64,000 nt of DNA from an uncultured Mollicutes bacterium (GCA_900545015.1 UQXJ01000004.1:17533-81532), one strand, 5' to 3'. Positions 28,339 through 38,209 are shown, counted from the first letter of the stretch. Program-made: numbers and translations. Notes: generated by a model from the sequence alone, not told the origin.

Positions 28339-29055
28339 TTATAAAACATAAAGATAAATACTTAAGAATTGTAATATCACTCCTATAGATACAAAGAAAT
28401 GAAATACAGTATGAAACCATACGCTATACTTCTTTCCTATTCCATATAAAATAGCGCCGATTGTAAAACTTACTCCACCAAATAAAAGTAATAAGAATCC
28501 ATTAAATCCAATAATCTTGTATAATTCGACACAATTTAATATTATCATCCACCCAGCGCAAATATAAATAATCATAGAAAGTGCAGCATACTTTTTAATA
28601 TTAATTGAATTCATAGTAACGCCAAGAGCAAGGAGTGCCCATACTAGTGCAAATACTAGCCAACCGCTCCAATTAGTACCTTCAATTCCCCATAAAGGAG
28701 CATTTCTAATTGCAATTAAACAATATGGTGTATATGTCCCAGCAACAAGTAAAAAGACAAAATCATGATCAAGTACTCTTAAAACTCTTTTACCATTATT
28801 TTTTGCTAAAGAATGATAAATGCAAGAAATCGTCATACAAACTATAATTGCGAATCCATATATTGCACAAGCAACATAACTATATGGATCGTTAAATGCA
28901 ACATGCAAATCCCCGCCAACAAAAGCGCCAGATATTTTAAGCATCATTAAAATTAATGCAACAATTCCGAATAATGCAGTAACACCATGACTAATAGAAT
29001 TCCATAATTCATGTCTCAATTTGTAGTTAGGAAGTTCAATTTCATGTACAGGCAT
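28339..29055 (-). CDS. Hemolysin III / PAQR-family membrane protein (TrhA)
   Basis: 238 residues with seven membrane helices and family motifs ELWNSISHGVTALFG near the N-terminus, IYHSLAKNNG mid-protein and WFHTVFHFFVSIG near the end. The conserved H/D residues are those of the PAQR/hemolysin III metal site. Bacterial members affect membrane lipid homeostasis; hemolysis is only a historical label. An AAAGGAG ribosome site precedes the ATG. It appears to be a single-gene unit. Confidence 0.88.
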   Translation of the reverse strand: MPVHEIELPNYKLRHELWNSISHGVTALFGIVALILMMLKISGAFVGGDLHVAFNDPYSYVACAIYGFAIIVCMTISCIYHSLAKNNGKRVLRVLDHDFVFLLVAGTYTPYCLIAIRNAPLWGIEGTNWSGWLVFALVWALLALGVTMNSINIKKYAALSMIIYICAGWMIILNCVELYKIIGFNGFLLLLFGGVSFTIGAILYGIGKKYSVWFHTVFHFFVSIGVILQFLSIYLYVL

Positions 29056-29188
29056 AAGTTACTCCTTTATCATCTAGTTTTAATTACTAGTTAATTTTAT
29101 ATTAAAAACTAAATAATGTAAAACCATTATTAATGCACTAAAAAAATATTAAATTCTTATCTAATATGTATTTATGAATAATTTAAGT

Positions 29189-30097
29189 TTATTTATATAC
29201 TACGTTGTAGTATTTCATTTCATGGCCTACTTTAATGCCGTTATGATTAATCTTATTAATGAAAATATTAAGTTTTTCAGGATCATTCTCAAAGTTATCT
29301 AAAAGTTTAAGTCCTTCATCTAAAGACATTTTTGCTTTATCAAATAAGTCATATATAGAATCATTACCCATTAATGAATTATCTTCAAAATTTCTCCATT
29401 CTTCGTGTTTATTATTTTCAACATCAACGCTTTTATCCATCTTTTTATAAAATGGGTGTGACATTGTATTAATAACACTTCTTTTTAGAAGATGCGAAAA
29501 TAAAAATTTCCTAAAGCCAAATACTTTTGAATTAATAATATTATTAGCAGTTTTCATAGTGCGAACTGCTCGATAAAAAGTTTTTTCATCAATATATTTT
29601 TTATCTAAATATAAAGAAAGTTCATGCATCATTTTAGAAATCATTAATAAATCTTTTTTATTGATACCTACTACTTCTTTATAAGTTGGATAATATTTGA
29701 GTTTTTCTTCGTAATAAACATCCATTTCATCTTCATATTTTGAATGATTATAAGAAAAACGATGTTCACTTAATGGAAATCCAGTTCTATAAAATATAAA
29801 AGGATGACACACTCTATCTAATACATAATGAGAAAGCATACCTTTTATAAATTCTAAAAGTACCTTGCTTTCATTATCATTCTTTTGCTCATATTCCATA
29901 AGGAATTTAAACATTTTATAACTATCGATGTTATGCAAATATGTTCCAAAGTCTCTAACTTCTTTTATATGCTTTTTCCAAGGTGTTGTATAACCATAAT
30001 AGAAGAATGGGTCTGGGCCTTGTGAGCCAATTATAAAGGCTCTTGTTGGATGATAATTCGTTTCTGAAAATAAATAGTGTGTTATCAAGCTTGGCAT
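29189..30097 (-). CDS. Zinc-dependent phospholipase C-like protein
   Basis: 302 residues, soluble, no signal peptide. The opening MPSLITHYLF, the GSQGPDPFFY motif and the helical HYVLDRVCHPFIFY motif fit the zinc-dependent phospholipase C-like family (H/D residues that bind zinc), which is common but functionally undefined in Firmicutes. An AGAGGAG ribosome site precedes the ATG. It could hydrolyse phospholipids or phosphoesters inside the cell; this is inferred from the fold only. Confidence 0.72.
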   Translation of the reverse strand: MPSLITHYLFSETNYHPTRAFIIGSQGPDPFFYYGYTTPWKKHIKEVRDFGTYLHNIDSYKMFKFLMEYEQKNDNESKVLLEFIKGMLSHYVLDRVCHPFIFYRTGFPLSEHRFSYNHSKYEDEMDVYYEEKLKYYPTYKEVVGINKKDLLMISKMMHELSLYLDKKYIDEKTFYRAVRTMKTANNIINSKVFGFRKFLFSHLLKRSVINTMSHPFYKKMDKSVDVENNKHEEWRNFEDNSLMGNDSIYDLFDKAKMSLDEGLKLLDNFENDPEKLNIFINKINHNGIKVGHEMKYYNVVYK

Positions 30098-30150
30098 AAT
30101 GAACTCCTCTGAAACATTTTAATTATACATACTAGAAAAAATAAATTGCA

Positions 30151-32583
30151 TTAAATATTTTTTCCATCCACTTCTTTTCTCATCTCTAAATAACTTTTTA
30201 GCTTAAAGATTAAGAAAAACACAATAGGTGCAAGAATCACATATACCATAATTGTTATCCACTCAGTAAACGAAAGATTAAAATATAAATTTAAATTAAA
30301 GAAATCATGGAATATTAGAGCGAACTGTTCTTTTAAATTAGATGCTTGTTTTAAGTATCCTGGATTTAGAAAAACATCAGGGAAAGCAAGTGCTGCAATT
30401 ATGGAACAAACGATTCCAACTAGAGCGACTCCAAGCGTATATTTTTTAAAAGGATAACAAACTTTAATTAAAATTAACAAACCTGATATAGTCGTAAATA
30501 CAACAATCAAGGATTGGTAATTATTGATTGATGAAATTGCGTTAATAATAATAGGAATAAATCCACTAAATGACATGAATGCTCCAAATATGAACGAATT
30601 CCACAAAACAGAAGAAACAAAATCATCTTTAACTGCTTCAGGTATTGAATTTTGAATTGAGAGTAATAATCCACAAAGTGCAATAGATATAAATTCATAA
30701 ATATAAATTGCTTCAATTTCGATAGGCAACCCGTATGGAAGGAATAAACTTACAAAAGAAAATATTCCTATAAAGAAAGTTTTTGCTAAGAAAAGTAAAA
30801 TTGACCTTTGAATATTTCTAATTACTCTTCTGCCTTCTTTAAATACATCAGGTAAATGAGAAAAATCATTATCTAAAAGTACAACATCACTTACAGCCTT
30901 TGTAGAATCAGCTCCATTTTCTAAAGCAATCGAGCAATCAGCTTGGCGTAAACTAGTTACATCATTTACCCCATCACCAACATATCCAACAGTATTTCCG
31001 TTATTTTCTAAACATCTTATAATTTCTTGCTTTTGATCTGGAGATGTTCTTCCGAAAATAGTGTACTTGTTTGCAATCGTTTTGATATCTTCAATTTTTA
31101 CGTTTTCCATTGATATAAAGTTATCGTAATTTTTAACCCCAGCTTCTTTACTTATTTCTTTTACAGTTAAAGGATCGTCACCACTAATAATTTTTATATC
31201 AATATTTAAGTCTGAAAAATAATTAAGAGTTTCTTTAATTCCTTTTCTTAATTCATCTTTCAATAATATTATTCCCAGTTCTTCATCATTCTCCTTTATG
31301 CCAATCACACGAAAACCTTTTTTTGCATATTCTTTAGCGTTATTAATGTTTCTAATATCATTAAAAACAAATTCAGGGGCTCCTATCATTGTAAAAGTTC
31401 CATCTTTATAAAAAACCTTTGATGATTTTGAAGTACTACTAAAATCTTCAATTTTTAATACTTCTTTTTTGATTTTAGAATCTTTAAATTCTTTTTTAAT
31501 TGCTAACGCCGTTTTATTAACGTCCTTTATAGCGCTAAAATGATTAAAAATTAAAGTGCTATCATCAAACTCTTTAAATTTTATAACACCAACGAATTCA
31601 AAACATTGTCTAGTTAAAGTACCAGTTTTATCTAAGCAAAGAGTATCGACTCTACTAAGATTTTCAATCGCATAGAGTTCTTGAACCATTGTTTTCTTTT
31701 TTGATAATTTAATTATTGATTCAGAAAGTGTTATTGATGAAAGGAGAATCATTCCAATTGGAATCATTCCGACAAGCGTTGCTGCAGCTTTAGTAATAAC
31801 TTCAGGTGTAAAAACCCAATGTAATCCGTTTATAGGATCAGTTAATGTGGTTCCTACATACCACATTTTAATAGCTGTGCCTATTGTTAAAGGTAAAACA
31901 AATAACAATAAAATTCTTATAATTTTATAAATATTATCTAAAAGTTTGCTTCTTTTTTTCTTAATGTTTTCAACTTTGCTTTCAATAGTTGATATGTATC
32001 TGTCTTTGCCAACTTTATCAGCAATTAAATAGCCATATCCACTTAAACAATAACTACCCGCATATAAAGTATCACCATTTCTTTTTCTAATTGCATTGCT
32101 CTCCCCAGTAAGCATGCTTTCGTTTACAGATAATTCACCTTCTTTAAGAATTAAATCTGCAGGAATAACTTCCCCTGATTTAATAACTATCGTGTCGCCA
32201 AGAACGACATCATCATTATTTATAAGTATCTCTTTACCTTCTCTAATAACCTTTACTTTAGGATCAGAAATAAGACGCATCTTTTCTAAAGTATGTTTGC
32301 TTATTTCTTGAGTTACGATAGAAACTGTTGCATTACACAAAATCGTAAATAAAAATCCATATTTTGTAATCGGTATATATTTGAGCCCGTTTGGATAAAA
32401 TATTTCAAAGAAAAGAAAAGCAAGAGCAAGAACATATAAAACAATGTTAAAAAAAGTAAAGAAACTCTCAACAATAATTTTTAAATGAGATTTCCCTTTA
32501 ACTCTTTTAGTCTTATTAGTTTTTCCTTCTTTAATTAATGTTTCAACTTCTTTATTTGATAAGCCATTTTTATAATTATTCAT
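30151..32583 (-). CDS. Cation-transporting P-type ATPase
   Basis: About 810 residues. The E1-E2 ATPase layout is complete: an actuator domain with LTGES (about 158-162), the phosphorylation site CLDKTGTLTR (Asp about 318), a hinge GDGVNDVTSLRQAD, and about ten membrane helices. The fourth helix reads GMIPIGMILLSS, and the overall type resembles CtpE-like or calcium/other cation pumps, but ion specificity cannot be read. Start: ATG 32583, 9 nt from AAGGG. The ATG at 32592 abuts that site. It overlaps the GH32-like gene stop, so the two are translationally coupled. Confidence 0.85.
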   Translation of the reverse strand: MNNYKNGLSNKEVETLIKEGKTNKTKRVKGKSHLKIIVESFFTFFNIVLYVLALAFLFFEIFYPNGLKYIPITKYGFLFTILCNATVSIVTQEISKHTLEKMRLISDPKVKVIREGKEILINNDDVVLGDTIVIKSGEVIPADLILKEGELSVNESMLTGESNAIRKRNGDTLYAGSYCLSGYGYLIADKVGKDRYISTIESKVENIKKKRSKLLDNIYKIIRILLLFVLPLTIGTAIKMWYVGTTLTDPINGLHWVFTPEVITKAAATLVGMIPIGMILLSSITLSESIIKLSKKKTMVQELYAIENLSRVDTLCLDKTGTLTRQCFEFVGVIKFKEFDDSTLIFNHFSAIKDVNKTALAIKKEFKDSKIKKEVLKIEDFSSTSKSSKVFYKDGTFTMIGAPEFVFNDIRNINNAKEYAKKGFRVIGIKENDEELGIILLKDELRKGIKETLNYFSDLNIDIKIISGDDPLTVKEISKEAGVKNYDNFISMENVKIEDIKTIANKYTIFGRTSPDQKQEIIRCLENNGNTVGYVGDGVNDVTSLRQADCSIALENGADSTKAVSDVVLLDNDFSHLPDVFKEGRRVIRNIQRSILLFLAKTFFIGIFSFVSLFLPYGLPIEIEAIYIYEFISIALCGLLLSIQNSIPEAVKDDFVSSVLWNSFIFGAFMSFSGFIPIIINAISSINNYQSLIVVFTTISGLLILIKVCYPFKKYTLGVALVGIVCSIIAALAFPDVFLNPGYLKQASNLKEQFALIFHDFFNLNLYFNLSFTEWITIMVYVILAPIVFFLIFKLKSYLEMRKEVDGKNI

Positions 32584-33877
32584 TTGAAGCATCCCTTAAT
32601 CCGTTATATGACATACTTTTAATTGACTTTGAATTCAAAACCTTAATAAAGAATTTATCATCATCAAAATCAACTTCACTAGTAAAAGTTTCAACACCAT
32701 GATTAATAAATATTTCAATTGAAAATCTATCGATAAACATAAATAAAGTTAAATCATTATATTTGCAATTGCTAGATACAACTTTATCTTTATTTTTAAA
32801 GTAAAGTCTTCCTTCATTAAATAAAATACTTATTATTTCTTCATTATGTGTATTTAGAAAATCCAATTTAAAATCACCTTCAGCATTAATTGCAACAAGT
32901 GAATTAAGAGATAAAAGTTGATTTTCGTTATAAACATTTCGCTTATTCATTATTTTTTGGATACTTTTCGATGGTTTTTGAATAAATTTGTCTTTTTCAA
33001 TAACGATTTTTCTTGGATAAGAAAGTAAAAATTCTTCTCCCTTTATCAACCCTATCATTGATGGATTTAATGCACTATCTAAAAAGAATTTAGGCATTAA
33101 TAAATCAGAATTTATATCTATTTTGCCAACTTTTAATACGCTGAAATCTAAATTTTCGAAATCAATATTTAAAATCATATAGTTGTTTTCTTTTATGATT
33201 TTATTTTCTTTATAAAACACAGAAGTATAAAAAATCACATCTTTTCCTGAAGTTAAACAATAAGATGGATTTTCAACCGATTCACCAAAAGTTTCAAAAG
33301 GTCCTATTTCAAAAATACAATCAAATTTCCTTAAGTCTTTGCTTTTAAGTACTAAAATCTTTCCTAAATTTTGAACTGTGTCGCTCGTTCCAATTAGTAA
33401 GTAATAAAAATTATTTAATTTAAAAGCAAAAGGATTGTTTAATTTGGAGAGATCAACATCTACTAATTTATCTGTATCAATGATGTTTTTATATAAAATA
33501 TCAATTTTTTTATCATTTATTTTTCCTATCGATATTTCACTAATTTCGCCAACTTTTTGGATATAGAAAAGCAAAATGCCTTCATGAGTATCTATCAATG
33601 ATCCTAACTTTATGCTAGAAATTTCTAAAGTTTCTGATAATTCAACTTCACTAGACTCATAGTTTAACAAATCATTTGATGTTAATCTAAATAATTTATT
33701 TGAATCTTTTTCTAAGTATAAACAATGATATTTATTATTATAAAAAAATATATTTGTTAAATTTTCCTTATCAAAATTAGGGATTTCCCCATGATAAAAA
33801 GAATTGCCTTTTTTAGGTTCGTTTGCGTTTTCTTTATTCTTTTCTAAATCTTTAAAATTAATGTTCATGCTTAACAT
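32576..33877 (-). CDS. Degenerate GH32 (sucrose-6-phosphate hydrolase-like) protein
   Basis: 433 residues. The C-terminal GH32 beta-sandwich is recognisable (FIDRFSIEIFINHGVETFTS, 381-400), as is the SNDLLNYE strand (67-74, normally SxDLvhWe). The catalytic motifs are altered. No NDPNG nucleophile motif is present in the N-terminal blade. The RDP motif reads NNP (147-149). The ECP motif reads ENP (202-204), with only Glu202 kept. It therefore probably does not hydrolyse beta-fructosides. It may be a sugar-binding or regulatory relative, or a very diverged enzyme. It is coupled to the P-type ATPase gene downstream. Confidence 0.65.
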   Translation of the reverse strand: MLSMNINFKDLEKNKENANEPKKGNSFYHGEIPNFDKENLTNIFFYNNKYHCLYLEKDSNKLFRLTSNDLLNYESSEVELSETLEISSIKLGSLIDTHEGILLFYIQKVGEISEISIGKINDKKIDILYKNIIDTDKLVDVDLSKLNNPFAFKLNNFYYLLIGTSDTVQNLGKILVLKSKDLRKFDCIFEIGPFETFGESVENPSYCLTSGKDVIFYTSVFYKENKIIKENNYMILNIDFENLDFSVLKVGKIDINSDLLMPKFFLDSALNPSMIGLIKGEEFLLSYPRKIVIEKDKFIQKPSKSIQKIMNKRNVYNENQLLSLNSLVAINAEGDFKLDFLNTHNEEIISILFNEGRLYFKNKDKVVSSNCKYNDLTLFMFIDRFSIEIFINHGVETFTSEVDFDDDKFFIKVLNSKSIKSMSYNGLRDASNE

Positions 33878-33903
33878 TTTAACATTAATAGAAAAGACAT
33901 GTT

Positions 33904-35160
33904 TTAAATTTTAAAATAGTTAGTAAATATTTCTAGCATTTGACTGTTAGCTCTTAAAAATTCAAGGTCATGATAACGTGATGCAAAGACCATAAGATGA
34001 ATAATCTCCTTATTATCCTTATAATAAGCAGCATCATAGTCTTTTGAAATATCTAAATAAGAAACTTCATATCCATATTTTGGACTATAAAATTTATCAA
34101 GTTCTTTTTCGTTTTCGCTAAGTACAAGTTTTTCTATTATGTCGTGTTTATTTCCTGTTGTATCGATTAAATAAACGTACATTTTTTCTTGCTGATGATA
34201 AGCAATAGAAACAAGTTCACTCATAGAGAAATTGGATGCTTTTTTAGCAACTTGTTTTAATATTTGAAGCAAATCCAATTCATCTTTAGAAATTAAATCA
34301 TCGAAAAGATCTATTACTTCATGTTTCGAAAATGGTTTGGAGTGTGACATTATATATTTTTCAATAAAAACATCATCAACAAACGCTGATAAAATAGGAA
34401 TCTTAATAAACATCTCAAGATAACTTATTAATTTATTAAGCTTTTCGATTGTTTCATCGTTATTAAGGGATAAGAAAAGGTGAGATTTTGTATGAAATCT
34501 AATATCAATATAATTCTCATTACATTCATTACGTTTAATAGCATCATTTTTTGAAAAGATCTTGCTCATTAAATATGTAAAATAATGAACATTAATAGGC
34601 ATAACGAAATTTAAATCATCTTTTTTAAAATAGGTATCTAATTTCGGTACAGAAACATCAACATCATATTCTGTTTCATTCATTTTATCTTTAGAAATTA
34701 CGATGCTTCCTTTTTCTAAAACAATATTCATCTTTTCAATATAATTTGTTTTATATTTTTTATCTTTATCAAGCATCTCATCTTTAACTTTTAAAACGCT
34801 TAATGTTTTAGAAGGGATGAGTTTAGCAATGTCAGTAATAAAGTTATTATAAAAATCAGGATAATGAGAATATCCATTTACTTCAAAATTCTCAAATTGA
34901 TCAAAAAAAGTAAAAACAATTTTATAGTCTATTTGTTCCTTTAATTTAAAAGGATAGGCTTCTTCTGTTGTAAGATGTCTGAATTGATATTTATCAAATA
35001 TTTTTAATACATCATCTTCTTTCAATTTATAAACTTTTGAATCATCGAAAACTTTAAATAAATAGCATTTTTCATCCTCATCAAAAACTATTGAATAAGA
35101 ACGAACCTTGTCATTTCTTCCTAATTCTCTATATTTGAAGCTACGTAACTTCGTTTCCAT
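33904..35160 (-). CDS. Conserved-looking hypothetical protein, 418 aa
   Basis: I do not recognise this protein. It is soluble, acidic/lysine-rich and without signal peptide or membrane helices. It reads as mixed alpha/beta with an N-terminal beta-rich part (1-70) and helical parts near 235-330. An AAGGTGGTG ribosome site precedes the ATG. It lies 26 nt upstream of the GH32-like gene, so the three genes 35160-30151 are probably one operon. No catalytic motif is visible. Confidence 0.6.
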   Translation of the reverse strand: METKLRSFKYRELGRNDKVRSYSIVFDEDEKCYLFKVFDDSKVYKLKEDDVLKIFDKYQFRHLTTEEAYPFKLKEQIDYKIVFTFFDQFENFEVNGYSHYPDFYNNFITDIAKLIPSKTLSVLKVKDEMLDKDKKYKTNYIEKMNIVLEKGSIVISKDKMNETEYDVDVSVPKLDTYFKKDDLNFVMPINVHYFTYLMSKIFSKNDAIKRNECNENYIDIRFHTKSHLFLSLNNDETIEKLNKLISYLEMFIKIPILSAFVDDVFIEKYIMSHSKPFSKHEVIDLFDDLISKDELDLLQILKQVAKKASNFSMSELVSIAYHQQEKMYVYLIDTTGNKHDIIEKLVLSENEKELDKFYSPKYGYEVSYLDISKDYDAAYYKDNKEIIHLMVFASRYHDLEFLRANSQMLEIFTNYFKI

Positions 35161-35262
35161 ATTAGCACCACCTTGTCTTTAAGATATAGTTTCACTCTAT
35201 TTATATATTTTACATTATAAATTGAAATCTATGAAAAAAATTAAACTAAAAGTTCGTTTCAT

Positions 35263-35445
35263 TTATAAAGAAACACGGTCGTAAACAATATTCTTTTTTT
35301 TAAGCTTAAAAGTTAAAACACAATCACTTTGATATCTTTTTATTTCTTTTACACTAATAAATTCAAGAACAAATCTTAATAATGTCAAAAAGATATTAAG
35401 CAAAATGAAAAGCATTCTATAAAGTCGCTTACTTATTTCACTCAT
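35263..35445 (-). CDS. Small single-pass membrane protein, 60 aa
   Basis: Begins MSEISKRLYR at the ATG at 35445, 6 nt from a GAAAGGAG site. A longer reading from a TTG at 35460 would run through that site. One hydrophobic helix covers about residues 11-32, followed by a basic tail. The upstream 24 bp match the region upstream of the ABC ATPase at 499, so the two may share a regulator. Function unknown. Confidence 0.55.
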   Translation of the reverse strand: MSEISKRLYRMLFILLNIFLTLLRFVLEFISVKEIKRYQSDCVLTFKLKKKNIVYDRVSL

Positions 35446-35460
35446 TTTTTCTCCTTTCAA

Positions 35461-35484
35461 TAAGTACGACGTATAGAATTTAAA
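35461..35484 (-). promoter_or_regulatory. Shared 5' element, copy B
   Basis: Same element as at 516-539 (TAAGTA-C-GACGTATAGAATTTAAA on the plus strand) with one mismatch, again directly before the ribosome site. Here it contains the near-palindrome TACGACGTA. Confidence 0.45.
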
Positions 35485-35569
35485 TTTTTTTAAATTTTTA
35501 TGAGCTTTGTTTAAAAAAAATAAAAAATCAGTTAGATAATTAACTGAAATTTTATTAATAAGGATTATT

Positions 35570-35941
35570 TTATTTCTTATTTAAAAAGTATTTTTGCAAG
35601 CATTCAAATGTTTCATCGCTAAGATCATGTTCAATCTTACAAGCATCAGATTCAGCAGTTGTAGGATTTACACCAATCGTTTTAAAGAAACTTGTAAGCG
35701 TTTCATGCTTTTCATATGTTTTTTTAGCAATTTCACGTCCTTCATCAGTAAGATTAAGATAACCTGTATCAGCTTCCACAAATACTAAACCTTTTTCTTC
35801 AAGTTTTTTCATTGCAATTGAAACACTTGGTTTGCTAAATTCCATATCTCTAGCAATATCTACTGCGCGAACGTTGCCTATTTCGCTTTGCAGCATTAAT
35901 ATTCTTTCCAAATAGTCCTCAAGTGATTGATTATTTTTCAT
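35570..35941 (-). CDS. DtxR/MntR-family metal-dependent transcriptional repressor
   Basis: 123 residues. An N-terminal winged helix (about 5-65, RAVDIARDMEFSKPSVSIAMKKLEEKGLV) is followed by a metal-binding and dimerisation domain (YEKHETLTSFF, ACKIEHDLSDETF). The domain is short, without an SH3 domain, like MntR. It would repress metal uptake genes when Mn or Fe is bound. No metal transporter is next to it. A TAGAAT box ends 6 nt before the ATG and no Shine-Dalgarno exists. Confidence 0.88.
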   Translation of the reverse strand: MKNNQSLEDYLERILMLQSEIGNVRAVDIARDMEFSKPSVSIAMKKLEEKGLVFVEADTGYLNLTDEGREIAKKTYEKHETLTSFFKTIGVNPTTAESDACKIEHDLSDETFECLQKYFLNKK

Positions 35942-35985
35942 AGTGTTATTCTAACATTAAAGTTCAAATATTCAAATTTTTTACC

Positions 35986-37167
35986 TTATTTATTTAAATC
36001 GATAAAATTAACTGCTTTATCAGATATTGAAACTTTGAAATACCTATTTTGAGGGTAAGTTTTCTTTAAAAATTCATCAAATTCATTTTCAAATTCTTTT
36101 TTAAGAAAAGCAAGAACAGTTCCTTTAAATCCACCACCATGGATTCTAATAGCTCCTTTATCTTTTAAGAATTCGGTGCAATCATCAATGATATTTTGTG
36201 GTGAATTTTCATATTCTCCTTCAACAAAAGTGTTTTTTAAATTTTCTTTACTACTCTTTTGTGATTTTCTAATAGCATCTAAAAATTCTTCAAGATTATT
36301 TGTTTCAATAGCATTTAAAGCTTGTTTTACGTTCTCATTCTCGATGAAGAAATGTTTTGCTTTTCTTTTTTCGTCTTCAGTAGCATCAAGTTTATCAATT
36401 TTGTCAAAGATACCTTTTGTGTCTTCAACGTCTCTTAAAAATTTCTTTCCTTCTAATAAATTAGCGACTTTATACATCGCAGTTGGAATTGCTGCATAAA
36501 GTGGAGTTAAATTAGCGTGATTTCCTTCTGATTTGATTAAATATAATTTAAGTGGGAAATTAAATGGTTTAGTTTTAATTTCTGGGTTTTGAATATTTTT
36601 AAAATCAATATAATTAAAACTATTAAATGAAGTTCCAATTTGGTCAAGAAGTCCACTTGGCTTTCCGAAATAATTATTTTCAGAATATTGGCCAGTTTGA
36701 GCAATAACTAAATTAGGAATTTTCCCATCATTATATAAATAAGAAATAATGTAACCATATAAAGATTCAATTGCAGCGCTACTACTAACTCCACTTCCAT
36801 CTGGAATATTACTTTTAATAACTGCATCAAATCCACCAATGTTATAGCCTAATTCTTTTAATCTAAATAAAACTCCTTTAGCTAAAAGCATTGATTTATT
36901 TGGTTCATTAGGATCAAGTTCTAAATCATCAAGTCCAAATTCAAAATATGAATAACCAGCAGATTTAATTCTTACTTTTTTTGAATCTTTTTTAGCAAGA
37001 GCACTTATTCTTAAAGAACAATTTGCAACTAAACAAAGGCCGTGGTTGTGGTCTGTATGGTTTCCACAAATTTCAAATCTTCCACCTGTATCTATATAAT
37101 AACTTGGATGTGATTTAAAATTTTTTTCGAATTGAAGCATCAATTCATCAATAAGATTATTACTCAT
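35986..37167 (-). CDS. galK: Galactokinase
   Basis: 393-residue GHMP kinase that phosphorylates galactose to galactose-1-phosphate. Signature GRFEICGNHTDHNHG (29-43; GNHTDH replaces the more usual GEHTDY), the ATP loop GSGVSSSAAIESL and the C-terminal motif RIHGGGFKGTVLAFL are visible. An AAAGGA ribosome site precedes the ATG. It follows galM by about 50 nt in one operon. It fits with the mgl transport and sensing locus at 46058-55026, and together they indicate galactose use. galT and galE are not in the window. Confidence 0.93.
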   Translation of the reverse strand: MSNNLIDELMLQFEKNFKSHPSYYIDTGGRFEICGNHTDHNHGLCLVANCSLRISALAKKDSKKVRIKSAGYSYFEFGLDDLELDPNEPNKSMLLAKGVLFRLKELGYNIGGFDAVIKSNIPDGSGVSSSAAIESLYGYIISYLYNDGKIPNLVIAQTGQYSENNYFGKPSGLLDQIGTSFNSFNYIDFKNIQNPEIKTKPFNFPLKLYLIKSEGNHANLTPLYAAIPTAMYKVANLLEGKKFLRDVEDTKGIFDKIDKLDATEDEKRKAKHFFIENENVKQALNAIETNNLEEFLDAIRKSQKSSKENLKNTFVEGEYENSPQNIIDDCTEFLKDKGAIRIHGGGFKGTVLAFLKKEFENEFDEFLKKTYPQNRYFKVSISDKAVNFIDLNK

Positions 37168-37216
37168 ATTTATAGTCCTTTCTTATCAAAACCTTGCAAA
37201 ACTGCATTATTTTTAA

Positions 37217-38194
37217 TTATTTAAATTTATATTGTATATAGTTTTTGTAAATTTCACCTTTTTTAAGAGTGATTTCATTTTTATCTAAAATAAATCTTTG
37301 AGGTTCTAAAGCAATTCCTCTTCTCATCTCAAAGTCATCTCTATTTTTAAATTTAATTGGTGTCATTGAATTATCTACATAAATATTCATTGACGAACAA
37401 TCAGTTGTTAAAGTTAATCTCATAAAATCATTTTTAAGAATTACCTTTCCAATTGGATCATCAAAAATAAATGTATCATCAATTGTCTTTTTAAAGTCAT
37501 GCTTTTCGACGTCGTTCATCTTAGGATTAAGTTTGGATGATTTTACAAAATTTAAACGATTTGGCACATCTTCTTTTCCTAAAATTAATAAATTTTCATC
37601 AGTAATTGCTACTTTTGAACAATTCATTTTTAAAGAATAATTTGATATGTCTTTGCTCTTAGCAAAATTCCAATAGATATGATTTGATAAATTAACGAAA
37701 GTTGCTTCACTTGGTGTTGTTGCTTTGAAAACAATTTTCATTTCATCATTCAATTTATTAAATTCATATGTGACGTGAATTCTTGCTTTGCCCGGAAAAC
37801 CATTAGCATTTAATTTAGTAGCAATTGAAAAAATTACATGTAATGATCTTTTAGATTCTTTAATTTTATATTTCCAATTTTTAAAGCTGATTGAATCTAA
37901 ATTTCCTCCATGGAGAGCAAATTCTTTTCCACTTTCTGGTTTAAGATGATATTCCTTATCTAAAATATAGCCATCTTTTTTAAGCCTTCCAGCAACAACT
38001 CCTAATGTTTTTCCATAAAGCTGTGAAGAGTACATATAATCACCATAGTCTTTTAAGGTTAAAATTATAGGCTCACCTTTAAAAGACATGCTATAGACAC
38101 CAGCTCCGAAGGAAGATAACTCACATTTTAAATTATTTTCATTATCAATTTTAATTAATGCGGTATTATTTCTTTCTAAAATTTCATATTTCAT
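37217..38194 (-). CDS. galM: Aldose 1-epimerase (mutarotase)
   Basis: 325-residue galactose mutarotase-like protein. Family signatures include FALHGGNLDSISFKNWKYK, NLSNHIYWNFA (the catalytic His) and the C-terminal IALEPQRF with the catalytic Glu. It interconverts the alpha and beta anomers of galactose for GalK, which follows in the same operon. GGAGAAAAC precedes the ATG, and its -10 box is embedded in the terminator stem of the upstream psuK unit. Confidence 0.88.
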   Translation of the reverse strand: MKYEILERNNTALIKIDNENNLKCELSSFGAGVYSMSFKGEPIILTLKDYGDYMYSSQLYGKTLGVVAGRLKKDGYILDKEYHLKPESGKEFALHGGNLDSISFKNWKYKIKESKRSLHVIFSIATKLNANGFPGKARIHVTYEFNKLNDEMKIVFKATTPSEATFVNLSNHIYWNFAKSKDISNYSLKMNCSKVAITDENLLILGKEDVPNRLNFVKSSKLNPKMNDVEKHDFKKTIDDTFIFDDPIGKVILKNDFMRLTLTTDCSSMNIYVDNSMTPIKFKNRDDFEMRRGIALEPQRFILDKNEITLKKGEIYKNYIQYKFK

Positions 38195-38209
38195 AAGTTT
38201 TCTCCATAT

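Noticed and set aside
35570..35788. Frames on the strand opposite the DtxR-type repressor and similar antisense frames under uvrA, galK, mglA and lipoprotein genes
   Set aside because: They lack ribosome sites and mirror the codon pattern of well-supported genes on the other strand.
18837..37206. AACCTTGCAAA-type words after several minus-strand stops (near 18841, 37189, and a variant near 28110)
   Set aside because: Short A/T-rich words without conserved flanks or hairpin; probably chance or parts of weak terminators.
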